Shown: positions 28,527 to 37,691 of the stretch, piece after piece
Position numbering within the stretch: position 1 is the stretch's first letter
Layout of the letters: each line of letters begins with the position of its first letter
Source of the DNA: Extensimonas perlucida
Lineage (GTDB): Bacteria > Pseudomonadota > Gammaproteobacteria > Burkholderiales > Burkholderiaceae_C
Assembly: GCF_007655255.1 (NCBI RefSeq)
Contig: NZ_VMYE01000009.1
Location: 62,001 to 126,000, forward strand
DNA length: 64,000 bases
Direction: 5' to 3'
Translations under genes and position numbers: made by a program
Notes under the pieces: model-generated
The model's input: the letters and a program-made list of their open reading frames with translations, nothing else
Database searches by the model: none
What the model was told of the DNA's origin: nothing

Positions 28527-30584
28527 TCAAGCCGTCTCTTTGGCAGCAGGCGGCTGCGCCATGCCTTGGTGGCGCAGCAGGGCATCGAGCTGCGGCTCGC
28601 GGCCGCGGAAGGCTTTGAACGACTCCATCGCCGGGCGGCTGCCGCCGGCTTCGAGGATGGCCTGGCGGTAGCGGCGCCCGACCTCGCGGCTTGGCAGGCC
28701 GTCGCTGCCCACGGTTTCTTCGAACGCGGCGTAGGCGTCGGCGCTCAGCACCTCGGCCCATTTGTAGCTGTAGTAGCCCGCAGCGTAGCCGCCCGCGAAG
28801 ATGTGGCTGAAGGTGTGCGGCATGCGGCCAAACGGCGGCGGCGGCATCACCGAGACCTCGCTGCGCACCTGCTCGAGCAGCGGCATGAAGTCCTGCGCGG
28901 GGTCGTGCACGGTGTGCAGCAGCATGTCGAACAGCGAAAACTCGATCTGGCGCAGCGTCTGCAGACCGCTTTGGAAGTTTTTCGCGGCAAGCATCTTGTC
29001 GTACAAGTCGCGCGGCAGCGGGGCGCCGGTATCGACATGCGCCGTCATATCCTGCAGCACGCGCCACTCCCAGCAGAAGTTTTCCATGAACTGGCTGGGC
29101 AGCTCGACGGCGTCCCACTCGACGCCCGCGATGCCTGAGACGTCGCGCTCGTTGACCTGCGTGAGCAAATGGTGCAGGCCGTGGCCGAATTCGTGGAACA
29201 AGGTGATGACGTCGTCGTGCGTGAGCAGCGCGGGCTTGCCCGCCACGCCCGCGGCAAAGTTGCACACCAGGTGTGCGACGGGCGTTTGCAGCACGCCCGT
29301 GTCGGGGCGGCGCCAGCGTGTGCGCACGTCGTCCATCCAGGCACCGCCGCGCTTGCCGGGGCGCGCGGGCAGGTCGAGGTAGAACTGGCCGACGAGCGCA
29401 CCGTCGCGCTCGATGCGGTAAAACTCCACGGCCGGGTGCCACACGGGCGCGCTGTCGCGCACGATGCGCACTTCGAACAGGTTTTCGACGATCTTGAACA
29501 GCCCCGCGAGCACCTTGGGCGCGGGGAAGTATTGCTTGACTTCCTGCTCGCTGAAGGCGTAGCGTGCCTCCTTGAGCTTTTCGGCGATGTAGGGCCAGTC
29601 CCAGGCTTGCGGATCAACGATGCCCAGCGTGCGCGCGGCAAAGTCGCGCATGTCGGCGAGGTCTTTTTCGGCGTAGGGGCGCGCACGCACGGCCAGGTCG
29701 CGCAAAAACGCGATGACCTGGTCGGGCGACTGCGCCATCTTGGGCACGAGCGAGACGGCGCCGAAGTGCGGGTAGCCGAGCAGCTGCGCTTCTTCGCGGC
29801 GCAGCGCGAGGATTTCATGGATCAGCGCGGTGTTGTCGAAGCGCTTGGCCTCGCCCTCGGCCTGGTCGGACGCGCGCGTGACATAGGCGCGGTACAGGCG
29901 CTCGCGCAGCGCGCGATCGTGCGCGAACTGCATCACAGGCAGGTAGCTGGGCATTTTGAGCGTGAGCTTGTAGCCCGTGCGGCCCTCGGCCTCGGCGGCG
30001 CTGCGCCCGGCCTGCAGCACGTCGTCGGGCACACCGGCGAGCTCTTCGGCGCTCGCGTAGTAGGCGAAGGCGTCGGTCGCGTCGAGCGCGTTTTCGCTGA
30101 ATTTCTGGCTCAGCTCGGCCTGGCGCTCCTGGATTTGTGCAAAGCGCTCCTTGGCCGCGCCCTGCAGCTCGGCGCCGCTGAGCACGAAACCGCGCAGTGC
30201 GTTGTGCAGCGCGCGGCCTTGCTCGGCGTCGAGTGTCTCGGGGTCTATGGCTTTGTATTTGGCGTACAGGCGCTCGTCGGCGCCCAGGCGCGTCCAGAAC
30301 TCGGTCACGCGCGGCAGTGCGGCGTTGTAGGCGGCGCGCAGCGCGGGCGTGTCGGCCACGCTGTTCAGGTGGCTGATCGCGCCCCAGACCACGCCGAGCC
30401 GCTCCGTGGCCACGTCGAGCACGCGCGCGATGGCGTCCCATTGCGCGGGGAAGTCAGGCGCGGTGACGGTCTCGAGCGCCTGGTTGGCGCGCTCGAGCAG
30501 CGTATCGATGGCAGGGGCCACGTCTTCGGGCTGGATGCGGTCGAAGGGCGGCAGGTCGGTGAAGTCGAGGAGAGGATTGCTCAT
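28527..30584 (-). CDS. prlC: Oligopeptidase A (M3 metallopeptidase)
   Basis: A 685-residue M3-family zinc peptidase. The zinc motif HExxH is FHEFGHGLHH, the third ligand is in the GVEWDAVELPSQFMENFCWE segment, and the N-terminal helical domain is of normal length. It degrades oligopeptides in the cytosol, including cleaved signal peptides. ATG 30584 (MSNPLLDF) is the family N-terminus. It is followed, upstream on the strand, by folD in the same direction with a 44-base gap, so both may share a transcript. Confidence 0.95.
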   Translation of the reverse strand: MSNPLLDFTDLPPFDRIQPEDVAPAIDTLLERANQALETVTAPDFPAQWDAIARVLDVATERLGVVWGAISHLNSVADTPALRAAYNAALPRVTEFWTRLGADERLYAKYKAIDPETLDAEQGRALHNALRGFVLSGAELQGAAKERFAQIQERQAELSQKFSENALDATDAFAYYASAEELAGVPDDVLQAGRSAAEAEGRTGYKLTLKMPSYLPVMQFAHDRALRERLYRAYVTRASDQAEGEAKRFDNTALIHEILALRREEAQLLGYPHFGAVSLVPKMAQSPDQVIAFLRDLAVRARPYAEKDLADMRDFAARTLGIVDPQAWDWPYIAEKLKEARYAFSEQEVKQYFPAPKVLAGLFKIVENLFEVRIVRDSAPVWHPAVEFYRIERDGALVGQFYLDLPARPGKRGGAWMDDVRTRWRRPDTGVLQTPVAHLVCNFAAGVAGKPALLTHDDVITLFHEFGHGLHHLLTQVNERDVSGIAGVEWDAVELPSQFMENFCWEWRVLQDMTAHVDTGAPLPRDLYDKMLAAKNFQSGLQTLRQIEFSLFDMLLHTVHDPAQDFMPLLEQVRSEVSVMPPPPFGRMPHTFSHIFAGGYAAGYYSYKWAEVLSADAYAAFEETVGSDGLPSREVGRRYRQAILEAGGSRPAMESFKAFRGREPQLDALLRHQGMAQPPAAKETA

Positions 30585-30628
30585 GGATGCGCAGGTGGTT
30601 GCCGTGGGCGGTCGCTTCAAGAGGAGAT

Positions 30629-31504
30629 TCAGTGCGCGGCGATAGGTTTCGCCAGGCCGGCAGCGCGCTCGGCCGCTTCGAGGGTGTTGACCAGCAGCAT
30701 GGTGATGGTCATGGGGCCGACGCCGCCGGGCACGGGCGTGATCCAGCCGGCGACTTCGCGCACGCCGGCGAAATCGACGTCACCGCAGAGCTTGCCCGCG
30801 TCGTCGCGGTTCATGCCCACGTCTATCACCACGGCGCCGGGCTTGACCATGTCGGCCGTGAGCACATTGCGCTTGCCCACGGCGGCGACGATCACGTCGG
30901 CCTGCAAGGTGTGCGCCTTGAGGTTTTGCGTGGCGCTGTGGCAGATGGTGACAGTAGCATCTTGCGCGAGCAGCATCAGCGCCATGGGTTTGCCGACGAT
31001 GTTGCTGCGGCCTATGACGACGGCGTGCTTGCCACGCAAGGGGTAGCCTATGCTTTCGAGCATCTTCATGCAGCCGTAGGGCGTGCAGGGCTTGAAGCCG
31101 GGCAAGCCGGTCATGAGCGCGCCGGCGCTCGCGATGTGAAAGCCATCGACGTCCTTCGCGGGCGAGATCGCCTCGATGACTTTTTGCGCGTCGATGTGCG
31201 CGGGCAGCGGCAGCTGCACCAGGATGCCGTGGATGCGCGGGTCGGCGTTGAGCGCCTGCACGCGCGCGAGCAGTTCGGCCTCGCTGAAACCGGCGTCGTA
31301 CTTTTCGAGCACCGAGTGCAGTCCGCTGTCTTCGCAAGCCTTGACCTTGTTGCGCACATAGACCTGCGAGGCCGGGTTGTCGCCCACGAGGATCACGGCG
31401 AGGCCGGGGGTGATGCCGCGCGCCTTGAGCGCCGCGGCGCGCTGCGCAACCTGGGCACGCAGCTGGCGCGAGAGGGCGTTGCCGTCGATGAGTTGGGCTG
31501 TCAT
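30629..31504 (-). CDS. folD: Bifunctional methylenetetrahydrofolate dehydrogenase / cyclohydrolase
   Basis: A 291-residue FolD. The substrate lysine is in [11 protein letters not shown], the NADP-binding [14 protein letters not shown] and the C-terminal [15 protein letters not shown] are present. It interconverts methylene-, methenyl- and formyl-tetrahydrofolate. The next gene upstream on this strand is the response regulator, separated by a gap that holds a dispersed repeat. Confidence 0.96.
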   Translation of the reverse strand: MTAQLIDGNALSRQLRAQVAQRAAALKARGITPGLAVILVGDNPASQVYVRNKVKACEDSGLHSVLEKYDAGFSEAELLARVQALNADPRIHGILVQLPLPAHIDAQKVIEAISPAKDVDGFHIASAGALMTGLPGFKPCTPYGCMKMLESIGYPLRGKHAVVIGRSNIVGKPMALMLLAQDATVTICHSATQNLKAHTLQADVIVAAVGKRNVLTADMVKPGAVVIDVGMNRDDAGKLCGDVDFAGVREVAGWITPVPGGVGPMTITMLLVNTLEAAERAAGLAKPIAAH

Positions 31505-31529
31505 GGGTGCTGAAAATAAGTATGAAATA

Positions 31530-31570
31530 TGCCATTAGCGCCCGTGTAGCAAGCGCTGGCAGCTATCGAT
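31530..31570. repeat. Dispersed repeat copy between folD and the response regulator
   Basis: AAGCGCTGGCAGCTAT at 31551-31566 is a close variant of the core, preceded by a degenerate inverted half (TTAGCGCCCG). It lies in the 84-base gap downstream of the two-component operon. Confidence 0.6.
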
Positions 31571-31588
31571 GAAGGAGTGCTATGGGCG

Positions 31589-32215
31589 TCAGAGCTTGGG
31601 CGCGTTCTGGCCCAGCGCGATCTTGAGCAGGTCGGCCACCGTGTTCGCGTTGAGCTTTTCCATGATGTTGGCGCGGTGCGCTTCCACGGTCTTGATGCTG
31701 ATGCCCAGGTCGTCGGCGATCTGCTTGTTCAGGCGCCCGGCGACGATGCGCTCAAGCAGCTGCGCCTCGCGGCTCGTGAGCTTGGCGAGCATGGCTTCGC
31801 GGTTCGCGGCCTGCTGGTGTTCGGCAAAGGCTTGTTCGGCGTTTTCGAGCATGCGCTCGACCAGGCTGAGCAGCGCTTTTTCGTCGAAGGGCTTTTGGAT
31901 GAAGTCGAGCGCACCCTTTTTCATGGTGCTCACCGCCATGGGCACGTCGCCGTGGCCCGTGATGAAAGCGATGGGCAGTGGCGACCCGCGCTCCAGCAGG
32001 CGGTCTTGCAGCTCGAGGCCGCTCATGCCGTCCATGCGGATGTCCACGAGCAGGCAGGCGACCTCGCGCGGGTCGTAGCGCGCCAGAAAGACTTCGGCCG
32101 AATCGAAGCCGCGCACCAGGTAGTTGCTGCCCTCGAGCAGCCATTGCAGCGAGTCGCGCACGGCCTCGTCGTCATCGACCACGTAAACAGTGCCATTTTT
32201 CGGAATCAAACTCAT
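31589..32215 (-). CDS. FixJ/NarL-type response regulator
   Basis: A 208-residue regulator with a receiver domain (phospho-acceptor Asp in LLVDIRMDGMSG near residue 55, Lys in KKGALDFIQKPF) and a C-terminal LuxR-type helix-turn-helix (LTSREAQLLERIVAGRLNKQIADDLGISIKTVEAHR). It should be phosphorylated by the kinase encoded just upstream, with which it overlaps by four bases. The nearest characterised groups are FixJ and DctR. The target genes are unknown; its divergent neighbour is aceE. Confidence 0.9.
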   Translation of the reverse strand: MSLIPKNGTVYVVDDDEAVRDSLQWLLEGSNYLVRGFDSAEVFLARYDPREVACLLVDIRMDGMSGLELQDRLLERGSPLPIAFITGHGDVPMAVSTMKKGALDFIQKPFDEKALLSLVERMLENAEQAFAEHQQAANREAMLAKLTSREAQLLERIVAGRLNKQIADDLGISIKTVEAHRANIMEKLNANTVADLLKIALGQNAPKL

Positions 32216-34641
32216 GCCACAGTCCTCGTGCTGGGTACATTTGCTACAGATTTGGATGCAATACCTGCAGGCTTAGCAATGGGTAGCCAGAAAGAAAACC
32301 TGCAGCCCACGACCTCGGCGCCATTGTAAATGTTGTCCGCCTGCAGCCGGCCCTGGTGTGCCTCGACGATGCTGCGGCACAGGTTCAGGCCTATGCCCAT
32401 GCCTTCTTGCTTGGTCGAGTAAAAGGCTTCGAACAGGCGCTCGCGCATCTCGGGCGGTAGGCCTTTGCCGCTGTCTTGTACGGCAAATTCGATCACCTCG
32501 TTGCCCTCGATGCTGCGCGGCAGCACGCGCAGCTCGACGGTGCGTGCTGCAGGCGGGCGCTGCGCCTGCTGGATCGCCTCGGCGCCGTTTTTGAGCAGGT
32601 TGATGAGCACCTGCTCGATCAGGATGGTGTCGGCGCGCACGCTTGGCAGGCGCGCGGCCACATGGTGCGTGAGGCGCACGTTGTGGCGGCGCAGCTCGAT
32701 GCCGGCGAGCTCGATCGCTTCCTGCACCATCTTGGAGACGTCTGCCTGCACGAATTGCGGCTCGCTTTTTTTCACGAAGGCGCGGATGTGGTGAATGATC
32801 TGCCCCGCGCGCTGCGCCTGGTGCGCGGTTTTCTGCAAGGCCATGCGCAGCATGTCTTCGCTGAGCTGGCCGCTTTCGATGCGCGTGAGCGTGCCGTTGC
32901 AGTAGTTGCTGATGGCGGTGAGCGGCTGGTTGAGTTCGTGCGCGAGGCTGGACGCCATCTCGCCCATGGTCACGAGGCGGCTCACGGACTGCGCGCGCTC
33001 GGCCTGGCGCGCGGCCTGCTCTTCGGCCTGGCGGCGCTGCGTGATGTCGGTGGCGATCACCATCTGCGCGAGGCGCCCATCGACCCAGCTCAGGTAGCGC
33101 GAGCGCACTTCGAGCCATTTGCCGAGTTCGGGCAGGAATATCTCGGCGTGGTCGGGCAGGGCATTGGTGATGGCGTCGGCTGGCAAGCCCATGAGGCCGT
33201 CCTCCTCGTCCATGCCGCCCGTTGGCTGGTAAGACACGGGCAGCTTGCCGGCTTGCGCCACGAGTTGCAGGTGCCCGTCGGCCTGCGCACCGAACCATTG
33301 ACGGTAGAGTTTGTTGGCGAACAGCAGTTCTTCGCTGCCCAGCGGCGCTACCGAGACGGCGGCGTCCAGCGCTTCGAGCACGATGGTGAAGCGCTCGTGC
33401 GCGGCGGCGAGCTGTTCGCGGATGCGCGTGGGCTCGGTGATGTCGGTCATCGAGGTCATCCAGCCGGTCTGCTGGCCGTGCGCGTCGATCAGCGGCGAGA
33501 CGTAGAGCCGCGCGTCGAACAGGGTGCCGTTCTTGCGCTTCACGCGCATCTTGTAGCCGCCCGAAGAGCCTTTGCCGCTGAACTGCTCATGCAATTTTTC
33601 GTTCAGCAAATGTTTCTCTTCGTCGGGCCAGTACGGAAACGGCGCTTTGAGGCCCACGAGTTCCTCGGCGCTCCAGCCCGTCATCTGGCAGAACGCGGCG
33701 TTCACGTAGGTGATGCGTCCTTCGAGGTCGAGCGCGCGCATGCCCGTGGCTATGGAGTTTTCCATCGCGCGGCGAAAGTTCGTCTCGGCCACCAGCGCTT
33801 GCTGCATCTGCAGGCGCCGGCGCGTGTGGCGCCAGGTGGCGACGAGCAGCCACGTGGTCATCACGCTGAGCACGCCCACGAGCCAGAACAGGCCGCTGCC
33901 AACCACGCCCAGCGAGGTGCGATACGCCTGCGCGCGCAACACCAATCCACGTCCCACGGGCGAGACCTGAATGGCGTACTCGCTCGCGCGTTGTTGTTTC
34001 CAGGGTAGGAAGTGGGCGTTGCCGGTGTTGTTTGCCATCGGGGTGCCTGCCAGCAACTGGCGGTCGCCATCGAGCAGGGTGACGGCGTAACGGGCCAGCA
34101 CGCGCGGCGGCATGCCGTAGCGCAGCAAGCTGTCGTTGGAAAACTCGCCCAGCACCACGCCGCCGAACTGCCGCCCGCGCACGATGGGCACCAGCAGTTG
34201 CAACAGCGGCGGCGCTTGCCCCGGCGTGGCCAGGGGCTGGGCGAACGCCGACTGCCGTTGCTGCCATGCCTGGGTCCAAGATGGGGTGTCGAGTGCGATC
34301 TGCTCGCCCGGCGAACGCTGCTGGCTGGCAGGCAGGGTGGGCGCAGCGTGGCTCGCCCGGATGCGGCCTTGCGGGTCTATCCAGGTAAGGGCCTGCAGTT
34401 CGGGGTACTGGTTGACGAGCGCCTCGGCGCGGTTTTCGAACTCGGCCGGCGCCAACTCCTGCAGGGCAAGCTGCCGCGCCAGGCGCATCAATTGCTCCTG
34501 GCGCTCGAGCAGGAGCAGACGCACGCGCTGCTGCGCGTATTCCAAATCGCGCTGCAAGGTTTCCTGCTCGCGCTCAGACTCCTCGATCTGCAAGTAAGCA
34601 AAGGCCGCGACGATGGCCCCAAGGAACAAAAACACCGCCAC
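32212..34641 (-). CDS. PAS-domain sensor histidine kinase (FixL/DctS type), start uncertain
   Basis: A roughly 809-residue membrane kinase. From the N-terminus: one hydrophobic segment at the very start, a periplasmic region of about 210 residues, a second membrane segment (GLFWLVGVLSVMTTWLLV), a PAS domain (YVNAAFCQMTGWSAEELVG), a second PAS-like region, a HisKA domain with the phospho-histidine in SLAHELNQPLT, and an ATPase domain (NLLKNGAEA, DSGKGLP, GMGIGLNL). No ATG fits; GTG at 34641 is the only normal start, yet the frame stays open up to 34758 and encodes a basic stretch (WWRAWWRNL) that looks like real sequence before the first membrane segment. A frameshift or unusual start is possible. 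Confidence 0.85.
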   Translation of the reverse strand: MAVFLFLGAIVAAFAYLQIEESEREQETLQRDLEYAQQRVRLLLLERQEQLMRLARQLALQELAPAEFENRAEALVNQYPELQALTWIDPQGRIRASHAAPTLPASQQRSPGEQIALDTPSWTQAWQQRQSAFAQPLATPGQAPPLLQLLVPIVRGRQFGGVVLGEFSNDSLLRYGMPPRVLARYAVTLLDGDRQLLAGTPMANNTGNAHFLPWKQQRASEYAIQVSPVGRGLVLRAQAYRTSLGVVGSGLFWLVGVLSVMTTWLLVATWRHTRRRLQMQQALVAETNFRRAMENSIATGMRALDLEGRITYVNAAFCQMTGWSAEELVGLKAPFPYWPDEEKHLLNEKLHEQFSGKGSSGGYKMRVKRKNGTLFDARLYVSPLIDAHGQQTGWMTSMTDITEPTRIREQLAAAHERFTIVLEALDAAVSVAPLGSEELLFANKLYRQWFGAQADGHLQLVAQAGKLPVSYQPTGGMDEEDGLMGLPADAITNALPDHAEIFLPELGKWLEVRSRYLSWVDGRLAQMVIATDITQRRQAEEQAARQAERAQSVSRLVTMGEMASSLAHELNQPLTAISNYCNGTLTRIESGQLSEDMLRMALQKTAHQAQRAGQIIHHIRAFVKKSEPQFVQADVSKMVQEAIELAGIELRRHNVRLTHHVAARLPSVRADTILIEQVLINLLKNGAEAIQQAQRPPAARTVELRVLPRSIEGNEVIEFAVQDSGKGLPPEMRERLFEAFYSTKQEGMGIGLNLCRSIVEAHQGRLQADNIYNGAEVVGCRFSFWLPIAKPAGIASKSVANVPSTRTVA

Positions 34642-34758
34642 CAGCGGAGCCAGCAGTGCGAAGCGGTCCTGGCGCAGCGGCGTAAGGTTGCGCCACCAGG
34701 CGCGCCACCAACGTACCAGGACAGGGCGGCGCGGCTGGCAAAGGGTTTGAAGAAGTCA

Positions 34759-34937
34759 TCACACCAGTAAGTGTAGGAGTAGAAGCGGCCCTGCGGCCCG
34801 CCATATTTTGTGTGCATCAGCGGCGAATTATCACATTACGGTATTTGCGACCATTATTCGAAACCACATGCGCGCATTCTCATTAGAATGGGCTGCAGAT
34901 GCCGAGCCCGCATCTTCTTTTTGCCAGGAGACATCGC
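34759..34937. promoter_or_regulatory. Divergent promoter region between the sensor kinase and aceE
   Basis: About 180 bases of lower GC content with no gene of its own. An ATTCT-CATT-AGAAT dyad lies at about 34879-34892, and TAGAAT in it could be a -10 for aceE, but no good -35 was found. No operator of a known class is recognised. Confidence 0.35.
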
Positions 34938-37652
34938 ATGATCGAACCCACTGCCTTTGCATCCGAAAGCTCTGCTGCCGACCCCGACCCGCAGGAAACG
35001 CGTGAGTGGATGGACGCGCTCAGCGCCGTCATAGAGAAAGAAGGCCCTGTGCGTGCACACGCGCTGCTCGAGCAGTTGCTCGAACACGCGCGCCAAAACA
35101 GCATAGACCTGCCGTTTTCGGCCACCACGGGTTACGTGAACACCATAGAGCCCGCACAAGAGGCACGCTGCCCTGGCAACGTGGAAGTCGAAGAGCGCCT
35201 GCGCGCCTACATGCGCTGGAACGCCATGGCCATGGTGGTCAAGGCCAACCGCCTGCATCCCGACGATGGCGGCGACCTGGGTGGGCACATAGGCTCCTTT
35301 GCCTCGCTCGCCACCTTGTTCGGCACGGGCTTCAACCATTTCTGGCACGCTGCGAACGCGCAGCACGGCGGCGACTGCATCTATATCCAGGGCCACAGCT
35401 CGCCCGGCATCTATGCGCGCGCCTACCTCGAGGGCCGCATCAGCGAGGAGCAATTGCTCAACTTCCGCCAGGAAGTCGGCGGCAGGGGGCTGTCGAGCTA
35501 CCCGCACCCCAAGCTCATGCCGGAGTTCTGGCAGTTTCCCACCGTGTCCATGGGGCTGGGCCCGATCATGGCCATTTACCAGGCGCGGTTTCTCAAATAC
35601 CTGCACGCACGCGGCATCGCCGACACCTCCCAGCGCAAGGTCTGGGTGTTCTGCGGCGACGGCGAGATGGACGAGGTCGAGTCGCTGGGCGCGATCAGCC
35701 TCGCGGCGCGCGAGAAGCTCGACAACCTGATCTTCGTGATCAACTGCAATCTGCAGCGCCTCGACGGCCCCGTGCGCGGCAATGGCAAGATCATCCAGGA
35801 GCTCGAGGGCGAATTCCGCGGCTCGGGCTGGAACGTGATCAAGCTGCTGTGGGGCCGCGAATGGGACGACCTGCTCGCGCGCGACAAGGACGGTGCGCTG
35901 CGCAAGATCATGCTGGAGTGCAACGACGGCGACTACCAGGCTTTCAAGGCCAATGACGGCGCCTACGTGCGCAAGCACTTTTTCGGGCGCGATCCGCGCA
36001 CGCTGGCGCTGGTCGAGCACATGAGCGACGACGAAATCTGGAATCTGCGCCGCGGCGGGCACGACCCGCAAAAGGTGTATGCCGCGTTCCACGCCGCCTA
36101 CCACCACCAGGGCCAGCCCACGGTGGTGCTCGCCAAGACCATCAAGGGCTACGGCATGGGCAAGATCGGCGAGGGCAAGAACACCGTGCACCAGACCAAA
36201 AAGCTCAGCGACGAGGACGTGCGCGCCTTTCGCGACCGCTTCGACATCCCCATCCCCGACAGCCAGATCCCGGACTTGCCCTTTTACAAGCCTGCCGAGG
36301 GCACGCCCGAGATGAAGTACCTGCACGCGCGCCGTGAGGCGCTGGGCGGCTACCTGCCGCAGCGGCGCACGCGCGCCGACGAGCAATTCACCGTGCCCGC
36401 GCTCGAAACCTTCAAGGCCATCCTCGAGCCCACGGCCGAGGGGCGCGAAATTTCCACCACGCAGGCGTATGTGCGCTTTCTCACGCAGCTTTTGCGCGAC
36501 CAGGCGCTGGGCCCACGCGTGGTGCCCATCCTCGTCGATGAGGCGCGCACCTTCGGCATGGAAGGGCTGTTCCGCCAGATCGGCATCTACAACCCCGCGG
36601 GCCAGCAATACACGCCCGTCGATAAAGACCAGGTGATGTACTACCGCGAGGACGCCAAAGGCCAGATCCTGCAGGAAGGCATCAACGAGGCCGGCGGCAT
36701 GAGCAGCTGGATCGCTGCGGCCACGAGCTACAGCACGAACAACCGGATCATGATCCCGTTTTACGTGTTCTATTCGATGTTCGGCTTTCAGCGCGTGGGC
36801 GACCTGGCCTGGGCCGCGGGCGACATGCAGGCGCGCGGCTTTTTGCTCGGCGGCACTTCGGGGCGCACCACGCTCAACGGCGAGGGCCTGCAGCACGAAG
36901 ACGGCCACAGCCACATCCTCGCGGGCAACATCCCCAACTGCGTGAGCTACGACCCGAGCTTTGCGCACGAGGTCGCGGTGATCATGCAGCACGGCTTGAA
37001 GCGCATGGTCGAGCGCCAGGAAAACGTGTTTTACTACCTCACCCTGCTGAACGAAAACTACGCCATGCCCGGCCTCACGCCCGGCACCGAGGAGCAGATC
37101 ATCCAGGGCATGTACCTGTTCAAGCCGGCTGCAGTGGCCGATGCGCAGGCACCGCGCGTGCAGCTGCTGGGCTCGGGCTCCATCCTGCGCGAGAGCCTGG
37201 CCGCGCAGCAGCTGCTGGCGCAGGACTGGGGCGTGGCGGCAGACGTCTGGAGCTGCCCGAGCTTCAACGAGCTCACCCGCGAAGGCCGCGACGCCCAGCG
37301 CTGGAACCTGCTGCACCCCACCGAGGCGCCGCGCGTGCCTTTCGTGACCCGCCAGCTCGCAGATCACCCGGGCCCCGTCGTGGCCTCGACCGACTACGTC
37401 AAAGCCTACGCCGAGCAGATCCGCCCCTTCATCCCGGCGGGGCGCAGCTACCACGTGCTGGGCACGGACGGCTTTGGCCGCAGCGACTTCCGCTTTCGCC
37501 TGCGCGAACACTTCGAGATCGACCGGCACTACATCGCGCTCGCCGCGCTCACGGGCCTGGCCGAGCAGGGCCAGCTGGCGCGCGAGCGCCTCGCGCAGGC
37601 CATCGCCCAATACGGCATACGCACCGAAAAACCCAACCCGCTGATCGCCTGA
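34938..37652 (+). CDS. aceE: Pyruvate dehydrogenase E1 component (homodimeric)
   Basis: A 904-residue E1 of the single-chain type. The thiamine diphosphate motif is CGDGEMDEVES, followed by the expected NN-containing stretch NLIFVINCNLQ; GHSSPG and the C-terminal transketolase-like domain are intact. It decarboxylates pyruvate and acetylates the lipoyl group of E2. ATG 34938 is supported by CAGGAG at good spacing; the upstream in-frame start at 34899 is rejected. It heads the aceE-aceF-lpd operon, with 39 bases before aceF. Confidence 0.96.
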   Translation: MIEPTAFASESSAADPDPQETREWMDALSAVIEKEGPVRAHALLEQLLEHARQNSIDLPFSATTGYVNTIEPAQEARCPGNVEVEERLRAYMRWNAMAMVVKANRLHPDDGGDLGGHIGSFASLATLFGTGFNHFWHAANAQHGGDCIYIQGHSSPGIYARAYLEGRISEEQLLNFRQEVGGRGLSSYPHPKLMPEFWQFPTVSMGLGPIMAIYQARFLKYLHARGIADTSQRKVWVFCGDGEMDEVESLGAISLAAREKLDNLIFVINCNLQRLDGPVRGNGKIIQELEGEFRGSGWNVIKLLWGREWDDLLARDKDGALRKIMLECNDGDYQAFKANDGAYVRKHFFGRDPRTLALVEHMSDDEIWNLRRGGHDPQKVYAAFHAAYHHQGQPTVVLAKTIKGYGMGKIGEGKNTVHQTKKLSDEDVRAFRDRFDIPIPDSQIPDLPFYKPAEGTPEMKYLHARREALGGYLPQRRTRADEQFTVPALETFKAILEPTAEGREISTTQAYVRFLTQLLRDQALGPRVVPILVDEARTFGMEGLFRQIGIYNPAGQQYTPVDKDQVMYYREDAKGQILQEGINEAGGMSSWIAAATSYSTNNRIMIPFYVFYSMFGFQRVGDLAWAAGDMQARGFLLGGTSGRTTLNGEGLQHEDGHSHILAGNIPNCVSYDPSFAHEVAVIMQHGLKRMVERQENVFYYLTLLNENYAMPGLTPGTEEQIIQGMYLFKPAAVADAQAPRVQLLGSGSILRESLAAQQLLAQDWGVAADVWSCPSFNELTREGRDAQRWNLLHPTEAPRVPFVTRQLADHPGPVVASTDYVKAYAEQIRPFIPAGRSYHVLGTDGFGRSDFRFRLREHFEIDRHYIALAALTGLAEQGQLARERLAQAIAQYGIRTEKPNPLIA

Positions 37653-37691
37653 GGCGGGCACCCGGCATTACAAGAATCGCAGGAGAACGAT

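Noticed and set aside
34854-37661. A 935-codon open frame antisense to aceE
   Set aside because: Same codon-bias artefact; composition is rich in His, Ala, Val and Arg with no recognisable fold, and aceE fully explains the region.
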